This document shows positions 21,398-32,721 of a DNA stretch of 64,000 nt, piece by piece. Origin of the DNA: Heterohyrax brucei. Lineage: Eukaryota; Chordata; Mammalia; Hyracoidea; Procaviidae. Position 1 is the stretch's first letter, and every line of letters begins with the position of its first letter. A program made the position numbers and the translations under genes. The DNA is taken from NCBI GenBank assembly GCA_028571685.1, contig CM053141.1, positions 137,730,833-137,794,832 of the forward strand, read 5' to 3'. The notes under the pieces are model-generated. The model saw only the letters and a list, made by a program, of their open reading frames with translations. It was not told where the DNA came from and searched no databases.

Positions 21398-21956
21398 CTA
21401 TAGTTATCTAGTGTTGCTAAACAGGAGTACCACAAGTGGATGACTTTAACAAAGAGAAATTTATTTTCTCATGCTCTGGTAGGCTAGAAATCCAAATTCT
21501 GGATGTCAGCTCTAAGGCATTCTCTCTGTCTGTTCTGGAAGAAGGTCCTTCTCATCAATTTTCACCTAGACAAGGAGCTTTTCTACACAGGAACCCGAAG
21601 TCCAAAGATGTGCTCTGCTCCTGACATTGCTTCCTCTGTGGTATAAGGTACCCCAATTCTATACTCACTTCTCTTTCCTTTTATCTCTTGTAAGACAAAA
21701 GATGGCACAGGTCACAACTTAGGGAAAATTCCTTTACACTGTATCAGGGATGTGACCTTGTAAGGGTGGTACAACACTACCCTAATCCTGTTTAACATAA
21801 CCTAATCATCTTACTTTGTTAACAACAGGCAGTGACTAGGATTATAAAACACAGGAAAACTGCAATCACAAAATAGAGGACAAGCATACATTACTGGAAA
21901 TCATAGCCTAACCATGTTGACACATGGTTTTGAGGGACACAATTAGATCCATGACA
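21398..21956 (-). mobile_element. Type A LTR (3' LTR of the mixed element)
   Basis: 'ttatctagtgttgctaaaca', 'gactttaacaaagagaaatt', 'agcctaaccatgttgacaca', ending 'attagatccatgaca'. Older than the 14824 copies by divergence. Confidence 0.85.
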
Positions 21957-22876
21957 TTCCACCGTTTGGCACCCCCCAAATTCATGTCCCTGCCACACCT
22001 AAAATGTATTCACTCTGTTATATCATAGTAAAAGTCTTAACTCCAAGTAGAAAATTAAAAAATTTCTCCTGTGAAATCTAGAATGCAAGTGCTTTAATTT
22101 TAAAGTGCAATAGTAGAACAGACACAAACTAGAAATTTCCATTATACATAGGAGAAACTAGAGGAAAAGAAGACATGACAGGCAACAAGCAAGTCAGCAG
22201 AACACATTACATTAGCATTCAAGGCTTGAAAATAATGTTCTTTTCTCTGAGACCACAAACCCAAAGGCACTGCCCTCCAGACTCTTTAGATATTGGCCAC
22301 ACTCCAATTCTGGAATCCAGCTCCACCTTCCAGGCCCACTGGAACAGCAACTCTGCTCCCTTGCTCCCATCCTTTGAAATCCCAGAGATTGTGGCTGTAT
22401 CCTTCAAGACTGAGGCAGCTCTGCTTCCTATGTTTCTTGCCTCTTCAGTTTCTCCTTCTTGGTTCCTTGGCCTCATGGCCCCTTCGGCTTCATGCCTGCA
22501 TCTACTGTACTGGGTCAAGTGTGTCAAAGGTCCACGGCTTCACCAGTAAGTTCCTGGAGGCACCCCACTGTACTAACAAACTAGCTTGAAGGCACTCAAC
22601 TCTCTTGCTCCGTGGGTTGGGAAGTCTAGCTCAGAGGCACCCAGCTCCACTAGGAAGCCTCCCTTGTAAAGGAAATCAGCTGTCTCACTCCAAGGGTCAG
22701 CTCTCACACTGTTTCTCACTGGTCTCCTGTTTCTCTGTTGCTGTTTCTAAGTCTGTGTGGTCTTTGATGTAACAGCTCTCCTTACTTCCTTCTTAGGCCT
22801 TCTATCCATTCATAGTTTGAGAACCACTTCCACATTCACATATCTGTAACAGCAGCACCCTACTCTATGTACAAAA

Positions 22877-23237
22877 TGTCTTAGGCTGGGTTCTCTTCAG
22901 AAGCAAAACCAAGAAAGTATACAGATAGAGACAGATTTCTTTCAAGGAAACTGCTTGCACAGTTATAGAGGCAGGTAGCCCATTTTAGTGAATCAGGATA
23001 GAGATTTCTGATTCTGGTAGCTGCAGGGGCTGGTGAACCGAAGATCAGCAGGTCAGAGAGCAGGAGTCAGCTACAAGAGGCAGAGAGGTAAAAGCCAGAA
23101 TTTCTGCTTATATTCAGATGCAGGCCACACAATGAAGGAAGCTCTCTTTCATCTGACTGGCTACTCATAGCAGATCCCATCATGGGAATGATCACATAAA
23201 AACACTGAGAATCATGGCCTTGTCAAGTTGACATACA
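22877..23237 (-). mobile_element. Type B LTR (5' LTR of the mixed element)
   Basis: 'tgtcttaggctgggttctct' to 'cttgtcaagttgacataca', matching the ERVL LTR edges at 14222 and 10180; shorter than those by internal deletions. Confidence 0.8.
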
Positions 23238-24037
23238 GTCTTAACCATTACATCTAAACTGAAGAATTTTAAAATTAGATAAAACAGTATAAGGGCAAAA
23301 ATTATATTAAAAGATTAGATTAAACTATTAGAGCTAGAAAGATTTTCATAGAGAAACCAGAACTGGAAAGGAGAAGAACTTGACATGAAAGTCTACTATT
23401 TCCCCACCATGGTGCTAGATACTGCACTAATTTCATTTGTTCCCAACAACAATTGTCTGAACTGAGCTTTATTTATATTGTATAGCTGGGAAGTTATGAA
23501 TTATCCTTGGTTGATGGCTTCATAGCAACACTGTAGGAAGCAGGTCACCTGGTGTCTAGACCACATAACTTATAATATTCTAGTACATTTTGAAGGTGGT
23601 AATGTGATCACACACACACACAAATGCTTTAGCACAGTACCTGACAATGCTAAAAACTCCACACATGACAGTGGTGGTATCAACAGTGGCAGCAAAAGTG
23701 TCAGAAGCAGATCAAGCCAGAATCTGAACCTTCCACTGGAACAAAAAACTATCAGCAAAGTCCTGGGCAGCCTCTCCAGACCCCACCTCTACCTACTTCC
23801 TTTTCCACAAAATGGTTAAAAATTAGCATTCCCCTGTGTTGGCTGTAAGTGACACTGAGGTGTAATTTTTCCCCCAACCCCTCAGCAACTCCACTCAGCC
23901 ACTGTTCTGTCCTTTTCCTCCTCCCTCCTTCTCCTCATATTATCTGCATAAAACAATTCTCATTCTTGCTTTATTTACCCTTTGTCTTTTCCCAAACCAC
24001 CTAAAAACTTAGGTCAGTAGCAAGTGGGATACCCCTC

Positions 24038-24169
24038 GAGAGCACAGTGACAAATTCAGAGTTTCACAAATACACAGGGTGTCAACAAAGACCGGGAACC
24101 CTGTTCTGAGCTTCACCTTCATTTAAACTATTTTAAAATTCAGCTCTTGAACCAGCTGAGTTGCTGCCA
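24038..24169 (+). repeat. 132-bp duplicated segment, copy 1
   Basis: Direct-orientation partner of 25671-25803. The copies agree at roughly 90% by eye, nearly all differences being transitions. Shared motifs: 'cagggtgtcaacaaaga', 'ccttcatttaaa', 'aaaattcagctcttgaa'. Confidence 0.9.
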
Positions 24170-25670
24170 ATTGTCTGAATAAGTTTTAGCAACACTAGGT
24201 CCAATTCAAGATTATACTTTTAGTGTGAAATAAAAGAATGTAAATAACAGAAGATACAAAGAAATAAAGTAACTTGAGTCTGCTCCTAGAACCCCGACTG
24301 GTATCTTTGGTGATGGAGAAGGAAAATAACGTTTAAAACAGTCTAGGTCTTACAAATACAAAATTTTCTCTACAAAACAACCCATCTTCCCTGGGGACCT
24401 TAAGTCTGTATATGGCTACTGACTTGACACAAGGAAACTTTTACTAGTTTAATCTTCACACTATATCCAAGGTTTGTAACCTAAACAGATAATAATACTG
24501 ACTTGTTCTCCTTTGAGTAGAAGGGGATTTAGGTTTATTAAGTCAATATATAAAGCCATGTTCATACCATACATATCTCTTGCAATCAATCACTCAATTC
24601 ACTGAATGAAGCAATTTCTGTCAGATTCATATGGCTTAGGCTGATTTACATAGATTGAACCACTGCATGTCATTTGGTGTTCAAGCATTGTTCTGAAGAT
24701 GGCATGTAATTCAGAAACACTGAATCAGAAGGGCCATCTCCAGGGACTGATTCATAATAACCATGATAACATGTACCTGCCTTGTCGATTTCCATTTAAG
24801 CAGAATTAGAGGTTACCTTACCAGATGCTCCAAGCACAAGTAATGAGCAGGCATTTTATCCCTGTGAGTATTATAATAAATTCAGAAAAGGTCTAGTTCT
24901 GATATCCAAAGGGCAGCAACATTATATCACCGACAATATGCTATTAGCAGTCATTTTCACTTATTACTGTTCTTCAGTCTTAAAGTGGGGTGGCTTTTAT
25001 TTTGTTTTATTGTTTCTTTGTAGCATTTTGCAGTTTGAGCTACACAGCCACATTTTTTGTGGAAGCACTGTAATTTCCTACCCTAATATGACAGTAAGCT
25101 TCTTGTGGCTTCTGTACCGTAAGAGACTCAGCATCACACTAAAATCTTTTCCCAACCAATTACTAGACAATGCAGCAATATTCTCAGTCTTATGAAACAG
25201 GAAAAGAATCTTCACCCTTCTTTTCCAAACAGCTTCCCCTTGAGGGGCTACCCAAGCATACTTGTGGCTCCAATGTCATATTCAACCCTACCCAATGTGC
25301 ATCTGAGTATTTTTTTTTTCAATATTCTCTTGTCTAAGCTCTCCATAACCATTTGCAAATTTTCTTCAAGTTGTCTTTGTAATAAAAGGGCAATGAATTT
25401 TTCCTGAATCCTTGAAGATTTCTGTGTACATTCCTATGCAAATAATTATGAATCACTTTTTAATTAAGCTTAAATGCCACAAGTCAATTGATAGTTGGCC
25501 AAAGAAAAATAATTTTCTGACTTGTTTATTCTGAAGAATGGTGAAAATGAAAGAGAGAGAGAGGGAGAAACAGAAGGGGTGAAAAAGGGAGATAAATTAG
25601 GTAGAAACTGGAAATGAGCAAAGAAAAGCAGTTTTAATCAACTGGGAGGAGGGGAGGCCACCTTAACCTT

Positions 25671-25803
25671 GAGAGCACGGTGACAGATTCAGAGTCTCAC
25701 AAGTATGCAGGGTGTCAACAAAGACTGGGAGTCCTGTTCTGAGCCTCACCTTCATTTAAATTATTTTAAAATTCAGCTCTTGAACACAGTTGAGTTGCTG
25801 CCA
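25671..25803 (+). repeat. 132-bp duplicated segment, copy 2 with flanking repeat
   Basis: This copy lies between two diverged copies of a ~44-bp sequence ('gcagttttaatca' ... 'gaggggaggcc', 25627-25670 and 25804-25847). That pattern suggests it was inserted and duplicated its target. Confidence 0.85.
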
Positions 25804-26469
25804 GCAGTTTTAATCACCTAGGAAGAGGGGAGGCCTTCTTAACAAGGAGACATACAGAGCTCCACAAGAGCTTTAACCTAGGATGGGCTGAATCCCAGTA
25901 CTTCAACAGAGAAATCCTCAATCACAGAATAGAATATTTGTCTGTTAAACTAAATAATGACGCTATAGTAAATCTTGTCATTTTTCGGTAGACTCTGCTC
26001 AGTTTGGGGAATTCCCCATATTACAAGCCCCAGTGAGAGGCACGGCCACATCTCAGTTGCTGAGAATGCCAGAAAATCAACTGCCCAGGTTACTCCAATA
26101 GGTAGTGTATGGGCCTATGTCTTGGGCTCCAGAAACCAGGTATTCCTGCTCCAGCCTTTAAATTGGAAGGTCACATGCAAGACACTGAGACTGTGGGGCA
26201 CAGATATAACCTTGGTGGAGGAGCTGAGGGAGCAGCAGTGATAGCAGGACCCACTGCAGGTCTAACTAGAGACTGTTCACCAGTTGTGATTAGCAGTTTC
26301 CTCACTGAGCTGTTCTGTCACATAATATTTGGGGTTATTTTCTGGTTACACGAACTCCAACTTGGTTTCAAGTCCTTTCACTGATGCTGTGTTCCATTCA
26401 AAATTCTTTATAGTTCCTTTACTGCTTTAATCATCGAGACTAATTGAGTGGTTGAGTAATACTATTTTA

Positions 26470-26588
26470 TTTATGCATTATATACACTCACACATATATA
26501 CACAAATACATATACATGCTTTTGCATATATACTTATGAATATATATATGCATATATATACATATAAATGAATATGTATATATGTATA
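26470..26588. repeat. AT-rich simple repeat
   Basis: Interrupted TATA/CATA units such as 'atatatatgcatatatatac'. Confidence 0.85.
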
Positions 26589-26589
26589 T

Positions 26590-26785
26590 GCATCCCCTTG
26601 AGCAGCACAAATTAACTGAAATGTTGGTAGTTCAGGATCAACCTCAACTACCAGGCTTCCTGGAAGAAAGTCTTGGCAAACTGATTCAAAATTATCAGTC
26701 ATTGAAAACCCTAGAGTAACACAGTTTAGTCTGACATAGAAAGAGTTGCCATGACTCAGAACCAACTCAATCACAACTTTATACA
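26590..26785 (+). mobile_element. AfroSINE long variant, diverged
   Basis: 'ccccttgagcagcacaaatt', 'gttggtagttcaggatcaac', 'gaagaaagtcttggcaaact', 'tgaaaaccctagagtaacac', 'catgactcagaaccaactca'. The mid-segment unique to the long variant is present. Confidence 0.75.
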
Positions 26786-26899
26786 TACATACAGATGTGT
26801 GTGTTTATTTGTTTGCTTGCTTATTCACCTGTTTACACATTTATATATATAAAATAGAGTTATGTTGGGTCAAGTCAGGTAATGTCATGTTATTTATTA

Positions 26900-28520
26900 T
26901 AAAAAAATGTGCAAAGATCTGGAGTTAGAAAACCAGAAGGGAAGAACATTAAGCATTTCTCAAGCTGAATGAGGAGAAATTCAAGCTTTGAGTTGCAATA
27001 CTAAAGGATTCTATGGGTAAAATTCTGAATAATGCAGGAAGTATCAAAACTAGATTGAAAGAATACACAGTTACGATACCAAAAAGAACTGGTTGATGTT
27101 CAATCATTTCAGGAACAGCATATGCTCAAGAAATGATGGTACTGACGAACGTCCAAACCACACTGACAGCACTGGTGAAAAACAAGATTTCAGGAATTTA
27201 AAGAATACCAAATGATGTTGAACTAATCTTATACTCCCAACATAAAACTTATTTGGCTTTAAGGTATTATTCTTTTTTTGTACTGCTGGATTCAATTTAT
27301 TTATATTTATATATATATATATACATATATATTTAAGCCGAAAAAAAAAAAAAAGAATACCAACTGAAATGTTTCCACAAGTAGATGCAATTCTGGAAAT
27401 ACTCATCTAGTCAAAGAAATTTGAAAGAGTTTACATGGCCAATTGACTGGAAGGATCCATATTTCTGCCCATTCTACAGAAAGATGATCCAACAGAATAC
27501 GGAAATTACAGAACACTCTTGACGGCACTTGGCTGGCTATCATTAATATTACAGGGAAGTAAAACTTTGCCAAAAATAATTTAAAAATGGTTGTAGCAGG
27601 ACACTGACTTGGCACTACCAAAAATCCAAACCAGATTCAGAAGAGGACATGGAACAAAGGATATCATTGTTGATGTCACATGGATCACGGCTGAAAATAG
27701 AATATCAGAAAGATTACCTTTGCTTAATTATGTACAAGTATTCTACTGTGTGGATAATAGCAAATTATGGGTAACATTTTGAAGAATGGAAAATACAGAA
27801 TATCTGAACTATGTTCATGCAGAACCTATGCATAGACCACGAGGCAGTTGTTCAAAAACAACAAAGGGCTACTGCATGGTTTAAGGAAAGGAAAGTTGTT
27901 CATTAGGAATGAATTCTTTTACCATACCTAATCAGTCTGTACACTGAGCAAATAACTCAAGAAGCCATACAACTTGATAAAGAACACGGCATCAGGTATG
28001 GAGGAAAACACTAACAACCTGTAATGTGCAGATCACACAATTCTGCTTGTTGAAAGTGAAGATGACTTGTGAGACTCTTACTGAGGAAGACCAAAGACCA
28101 CAGCCTTCATTACTGATTACACCCTGACACCAAGAAAACAAAACTCCTCACAACTGAACCAACGAGCAATATCACAATAAATGAAGAAAATACCGCAGTT
28201 GTCAAGAATTTCATTTTACCTGGATCTATAATCAACACGCAAGGAAGCAGCAGTCAAGAATTCAAAAGGTGTATTGCATTGGGCAAATGTGCAGCACAAG
28301 ACCTCTTTCAAGGGCTAAAAAGTGAAGATGATACCTTCAAGACCAGGGTGCACCTGGCCCCAGTCATGGTGTTTGCAATTACCTGATATGCATACAAAAG
28401 CAGGACCATGAATAAGGAAGATCAAAGAAGAATTTATGCCTTTGAGTTGTGGTGTTGGCAAAGAATATTGAATATATCATTGACTGCTGGAAGAATGAAC
28501 AAATCCATCTTGGACATTTA
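26900..28520 (+). pseudogene. RTE-type LINE, 3' half (reverse transcriptase), broken
   Basis: Sense RTE starting after the endonuclease part: 'gatctggagttagaaaacca', 'gctgaatgaggagaaattca', 'gatgatccaacagaatacgg', 'cagaagaggacatggaacaa', 'gtgtggataatagcaaatta', 'agcagcagtcaagaattcaa', 'gtgttggcaaagaatattga'. These span the RT palm through the C-terminal domain. Stops and frameshifts are frequent. A 140-bp poly(A)-tailed insertion (27212-27351) breaks it further. It lacks the shared 3' tail. Confidence 0.88.
27212..27351 (+). mobile_element. Poly(A)-tailed insert with 12-bp TSD inside RTE
   Basis: Flanked by 'aaagaataccaa' at 27200-27211 and 27352-27363. The first ~85 bp resemble antisense L1 ORF2 ('gttgaactaatcttatactc', 'tactgctggattcaattt'). 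A TA-rich stretch and a run of A follow. It is a retroposed antisense L1 piece, or one made by template switching or twin priming. Confidence 0.75.
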
Positions 28521-28589
28521 AACCACTAGTAGTAACCAAACCCACCAAAAAAATTAAAAAAGAAAAAAAACTATTGCCAAATAATCTAA

Positions 28590-28799
28590 CCAGTAACCAT
28601 CAACTGGATGCCCACTCATGACAACCCCCTGTGTGTCAAAGTAGACCTATGCTCCAAGGGATTTCAAGGGCTGGTTTTTCAGCAATAGATCACCAGATCT
28701 TTCTTCCGAGGTATCTCCAGGAGGACTTTCACCTCCAACCTCTTAAATTATCAATTAGCAGCAGAGAGTAGTACCACTTTCTCTACCCAGGGTCTCTAA
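28590..28799 (-). mobile_element. AfroSINE long variant
   Basis: 'taaccatcaactggatgccc', 'gggatttcaagggctggttt', 'ctttcttccgaggtatctcc', 'ttatcaattagcagcagaga', 'cacccagggtctct'-like end. Confidence 0.7.
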
Positions 28800-28964
28800 G
28801 ATAACCTACAGATCTCTCAGTCAGGTTTAACCTAGAATTTCTTCCATCCTCCAGGTGGTTCAGTAGATCTAGTTTGCTCCACCTCATCTTAGATTATTAG
28901 CTGGCGTTATGGTCCTTGATGAACAGAGGTATATAGATTTATCTTGTTGAGGTTAAAACAAATG

Positions 28965-30065
28965 TAACAAAACTTGGCACTGTAACCTATTAATATTATT
29001 GTGCTTTAGGTGAAAGTTGACAGCTCAGGCTCATTTCTCATACACAAATCTATATCATACATTGTTATGTGACATTAGTTGCAATCCAGATAATGTGACA
29101 GCACACTCCCCCCTTCTACCCTGCGTTTGCTGTGTCCATCCAACCAGCTCCTGTCCCATCCTGCCTTCTCATGTTGCCTCTGGACAGGAGCTGCCCACTC
29201 GGTCTCATGTATCTGCTTGAACTAAGAACCACAGTCTTCAGTCTTTGTTATGAGAAACGAGCTCAAGCTGTAAACTTTCACCTAAAGCACAATACTAAAA
29301 GGTCAAAGTGCCAAGTTTTGTTATATCAATTTTACCTCAATAAAATAAATCTATGCACCTCTATTAGTTTTTGCTTTATAGGCCAGTCCAATCTTTGTAC
29401 TAGGAATGAACATAAATGGGAACTGTTTTAGTTCTATGTTAACAGAGCACACATGGGCCACGGCTTTGCGGGTTCCTCGAGTTTAGTCATACCTCTAAGT
29501 TTGGTCTTTTTACATGAATTTGAGTTCTGTTGTACACTTTGTCCTCACTCTATCTGTGAAATTCTGTTGTGTTCCCTGTCAGGGCAGTTGTTGGCACCAT
29601 CTAGTTCTTTTGGTCTCAGGCTAACGGAGTCTGGTTTTATGTGGCCCTTTGAAATCTTAACTTTTTTTAATTGTACAATTTGGTGATATTAATTACATTT
29701 AGCATATCATACATCTGTTACTACTTTCTGCTTCCGAAAGTCTGTCACTACTATAAATAAACCTCAGTACCTAGTATCTTCTCTACTACCCCTAGTAATC
29801 ATTAGTCTATTTTTCTCTATTCATTTGCTTACCCTACTATCTCATATAAGTGGATTATGCAACATTTGTCCTTTTGAGTCTCATTTATTTCATTCAGTAT
29901 GTTTTCAATTTCATCCATGCTGTAGCCTATATCAGAACTTCATTCCTCTTTGTGTATGTATATACCACATTCTATCCAGGGGCTGTTGCCACCTTCCAGC
30001 TATTAAGAATAATGCTGCAGTTAACACTGGTGAACAACATAAACTCCCTATAATAATATATTTGA
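28965..30065 (-). mobile_element. L1 3' end and 3' UTR, antisense
   Basis: Antisense of an afrotherian L1 3' UTR: 'gtgctttaggtgaaagttga', 'gtccatccaaccagctcctg', 'tctcatgtatctgcttgaac', 'gggttcctcgagtttagtca', then ORF2-end landmarks 'tcatataagtggattatgca' and 'caatttcatccatgctgtag'. 5'-truncated. The same UTR occurs in sense orientation at 31900-32790. Confidence 0.8.
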
Positions 30066-30885
30066 AGCTTTTAAAATAGATAATCAAGGTCCTACAATGC
30101 TATTATTTTAACAGCTGCAACACTTACCTATATGAGTAGTTCACATTCTGCCTGCTTTTGACTGAAGTCTAAAAAGATCTAAATGTTTCAACTCTGGCAG
30201 GTAGAAGTGGGGGCAGGGAGAGGAAGCAAAATCATGTTCACAGCATGATCCCTGAAAACATCAAAACATTGTCTGGTCTTGCCTTTTTGTGAAGACAGCC
30301 CTTTAGCTATTTGTTCAGGTTTCCCGACCAACTTCATGATGAATGAGGTTTTCCAAGGGCTTTTGCACACAGCAGTGTTATTTCACTGGGCTCTGTGAGT
30401 CCTTCAGACAGATGAAGACAAAGAAAGCCAGCCATATAATTCAGTGTCTGATTGCCTTTCCACATATCAGTGGTGAAAAGCACAACTCTCCCTGGAGCAG
30501 CTGAGTGGCTGCCTGATTAAACCCGGTAAAGGCTGATAAATTTTGGAAGACTCTTTCAGCAGAAGAAAAAATAGCATCTAGATGGACTACTATACTATAG
30601 AGCTTCTTTGTATCTTACAAAAGCCCTAGGAGGCATTACATTTTGCCAATGGACATGAAGAGGGAAAAGCTAAAAAATAATTTAACATATTTTCCCAGTA
30701 ACCACAAACATCTGAGGGACTAGGGCTGACCCACATTTTTTTTTTTTAACTCCAGATACTTTTTTGAAGGGTTAGCTACAAATACAGCGTACAAGAAGTT
30801 ATTCACCAGGTTTTCTCCTGTGGAGCTGCCAGGTGTGTGTTTGCCACCAACCTTTAGTATAAATATATAAAGCATATTTTAAATA
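30066..30885. other. Unassigned sequence
   Basis: No repeat named. A 60-codon minus-strand frame (30188-30370) has no splice support. An A-run precedes the SINE fragment at the right end. Confidence 0.4.
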
Positions 30886-30889
30886 CATA

Positions 30890-30963
30890 AAAAAAAAAAC
30901 CTAGTGCCATCAAGTCGGATCCTATTCACGGCGACCCTAGAGGCCAGAGGAGAACTGACCCAG
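30890..30963 (-). mobile_element. AfroSINE tail fragment
   Basis: 'ctagtgccatcaagtcggat', 'ttcacggcgaccctagagg'. First of a five-copy SINE cluster (30.9-31.6 kb). Confidence 0.75.
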
Positions 30964-31002
30964 ATTTTAAATATATATAGCACATTCTAAATATACATGT
31001 AA

Positions 31003-31158
31003 AACCAAAAATCAAACCTACTGACATCAAGTTCATTCTGTCATAGTGACCCTATAGGACAGAGTAGAACTCCTCTAGAGTTTCTGAGGAGTACCTGGTA
31101 GATTTGAATTGCCAACCTTTTTGTTAGCAGCCGTAGCACTTAACTACCACACCATCAC
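31003..31158 (-). mobile_element. AfroSINE
   Basis: 'aaacctactgacatcaagtt', 'catagtgaccctataggaca', 'gaatttgccaacc'-like head and 'agcagccgtagcacttaact'. Confidence 0.88.
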
Positions 31159-31202
31159 TACATACATAAACTTATATATATTTAGAATATACTATATGTA
31201 TT

Positions 31203-31361
31203 TGGAAACCCTGATGCCCTAGTGGTTAAGTGCTGTATCTGCTAACCAAAAAGTCAGCAGTTCAATTCTGCCAGGCACTCCTTGGAACTCTATGAGGCAG
31301 CTCTCCTCCATCCTATAGGGTTGCTTGGTAGTTGGCATCAACTCAACAACAGTGGGTTTTT
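31203..31361 (+). mobile_element. AfroSINE
   Basis: 'ggaaaccctgatgccctagt', 'agtcagcagttcaattctgc', 'actccttggaactctatgag', 'gcatcaactcaacaacagtg'. Confidence 0.9.
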
Positions 31362-31367
31362 GGGTTC

Positions 31368-31443
31368 GCTATGGGGCAGTTCCACTCTGACCTCTGGGGT
31401 CACTATGAGTCAGACCCAACTCGACAGCAGTGTTTTTTGTTTT
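31368..31443 (+). mobile_element. AfroSINE 3' half
   Basis: 'gctatggggcagttccactc', 'gggtcactatgagtcagacc', 'caactcgacagcagtg'. Directly follows the copy at 31203. Confidence 0.8.
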
Positions 31444-31519
31444 TTATAGTCTCTATATCATGTATTCTACATACAGTATATTCTGTATATAATGTACATT
31501 ATATATATGTAAATCCTGA

Positions 31520-31632
31520 CCTAAAGCTCTGCTATTCAAATCCAACAGGCACTCCCTGGAAACTATGGGGCAATTCTACTCTGTCCTATAGCATCACTAT
31601 GAGTCAGAATCTACTTGATAGCAATAGGTTTG
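31520..31632 (+). mobile_element. AfroSINE, 5'-truncated
   Basis: 'ctgctattcaaatccaacag', 'gcactccctggaaactatgg', 'tcactatgagtcagaatcta', 'cttgatagcaataggtttg'. Confidence 0.85.
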
Positions 31633-32114
31633 TTTGTCTGTGTCACATATGTAGTTTTAGTAGTAATATTTTCCACAAAAACAAATTCTTAAATGATAGT
31701 GAGGAAGAGATAGTGTTGACTCTTTCTCTAAGCAGTCATATTAGCACAGTTAGGCTTTCAGCTGCTAACCAGTTAGTGGTTAACACACACCTGACAGCTC
31801 CGCAGGAGAAGACCTAGTGATCTGCTTCCATGAAGATTACAGACAAGACAGAGGAACTCCCAAAGCAATGGGTCCTGGACTCTCTGTTAACTCAGAATTA
31901 AAACCATTCCTGAAGCCAAAGATTAGACTGGATTACAAAATAAAAAATACTCATTAAGAGTATGCTTCTTAGCTGAAGCAGATACATGAGGCCAAGTGGT
32001 AGCCCCTGCCCAGAAGGAGGATGGGAAAGCAGGCAGGGGCAGAAGCTGGTTGGACGAGCATGAGAAACCCAGGATAGAAACGAGGAGCAGGCTGTCATGT
32101 TATGTGGACTGCCG

Positions 32115-32721
32115 TGTCTGGCACCCCAGTGGCCAACACTCGGGAGGATTCCAGAGGCCCAAATGGGCAGGAAGCCAAGAGGATGGGAAAAATCCCACTC
32201 ATACATGAAACACATCACTCACACAAGATAAAATTGGAGCCAGGTGGGACCATGATCTCTGACGGAGAACCACGGACCCAGGTCTGTTAACACAAGCTTT
32301 ATTTATAGGCTTAACAGGTAGGAAGTCAATGGGGTGGTCCATAGCCAAAAATGGTCACGATCTTTGCTACAGAGCACATGGAGGTTGTCTTCAAACAAAG
32401 GACAGGAGCATGCAAATAGTTTTAACCTGAGCCAAAATCCTGTAAACAATTTCAAGGAAATAGTTCTTAGCTAAGGACTTATTATTTTGCAAATAGTTTC
32501 GCCTGGGTCAATTAAACTGCAAATAATTTCAAGGAAATAGCTGTAACTTGCAAATAGTTTAGTCCGGGCTAGTATCCTACAAACAGTTTCATGAAGATGA
32601 TTCTTATTATTCTGTAAATAGTTTCAAGGCACCAAGCAGACAAGTATAAAACATGGGGAGAGGGAGGAGAGGGCCAGGGAACTAGGACACTGTAGCTCCC
32701 AGCCCACAGCAAGGGCCTACA
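32115..32721 (-). mobile_element. ERV LTR with tandem repeats in its probable U3
   Basis: TG...CA unit ('tgtctggcaccccagtggcc' to 'cagcaagggcctaca'), about 607 bp. In reverse it has a TATA-like 'catgttttatact', then tandem repeats, then AATAAA ('ctataaataaagcttgtg'), then 'ggttctccgtcagagatcat'. Not related to types A or B here. TSD not recognised, though flanking L1 sequence joins almost seamlessly. Confidence 0.65.
32413..32634. repeat. Diverged tandem repeat in LTR U3
   Basis: Three and a bit units of about 60-77 bp, each starting '(g)caaatagttt' (about 32413, 32490, 32550, 32615) and carrying 'caatttcaaggaaatag'-like blocks. Tandem enhancer repeats are typical of retroviral U3; function here is inferred. 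Confidence 0.75.

Larger units (their letters stand above)
21398..23237 (-). mobile_element. LTR element with two different LTR families
   Basis: Left LTR (21398-21956) is type A. The internal region (21957-22876) matches that of the MaLR-like element at 15325-16282 ('caacaagcaagtcagcagaa', 'cacattacattagc', 'cagcagcacccta'). The right LTR (22877-23237) is type B, the ERVL type. The junction falls exactly at the LTR/PBS boundary (remnant PBS at about 22857-22874). It may be a recombinant, a template switch during reverse transcription, or a coincidental insertion. No TSD seen. Confidence 0.75.
23238..26469. other. Mostly unassigned sequence
   Basis: Includes a weak MIR-like stretch (about 23385-23565), a short CA run (about 23608-23622), a GA-rich patch (about 25550-25570) and the 132-bp duplication described separately. 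The 88-codon frame at 25975-26241 sits in a more GC-rich patch, with acceptor-like 'cttgtcatttttcggtag' before it and CCCAG then 'gttact' inside it. I do not recognise a product. Confidence 0.35.

Noticed and set aside
24831..24890. Minus-strand block with acceptor- and donor-like sites ('actcacag', then CATCTG before 'gtaagg')
   Set aside because: Only 40 nt; the frame that looks most protein-like is closed upstream, and no partner exon was found.
26478..26786. 102-codon minus-strand frame
   Set aside because: Runs through an AT microsatellite and a SINE; low complexity and no domain.
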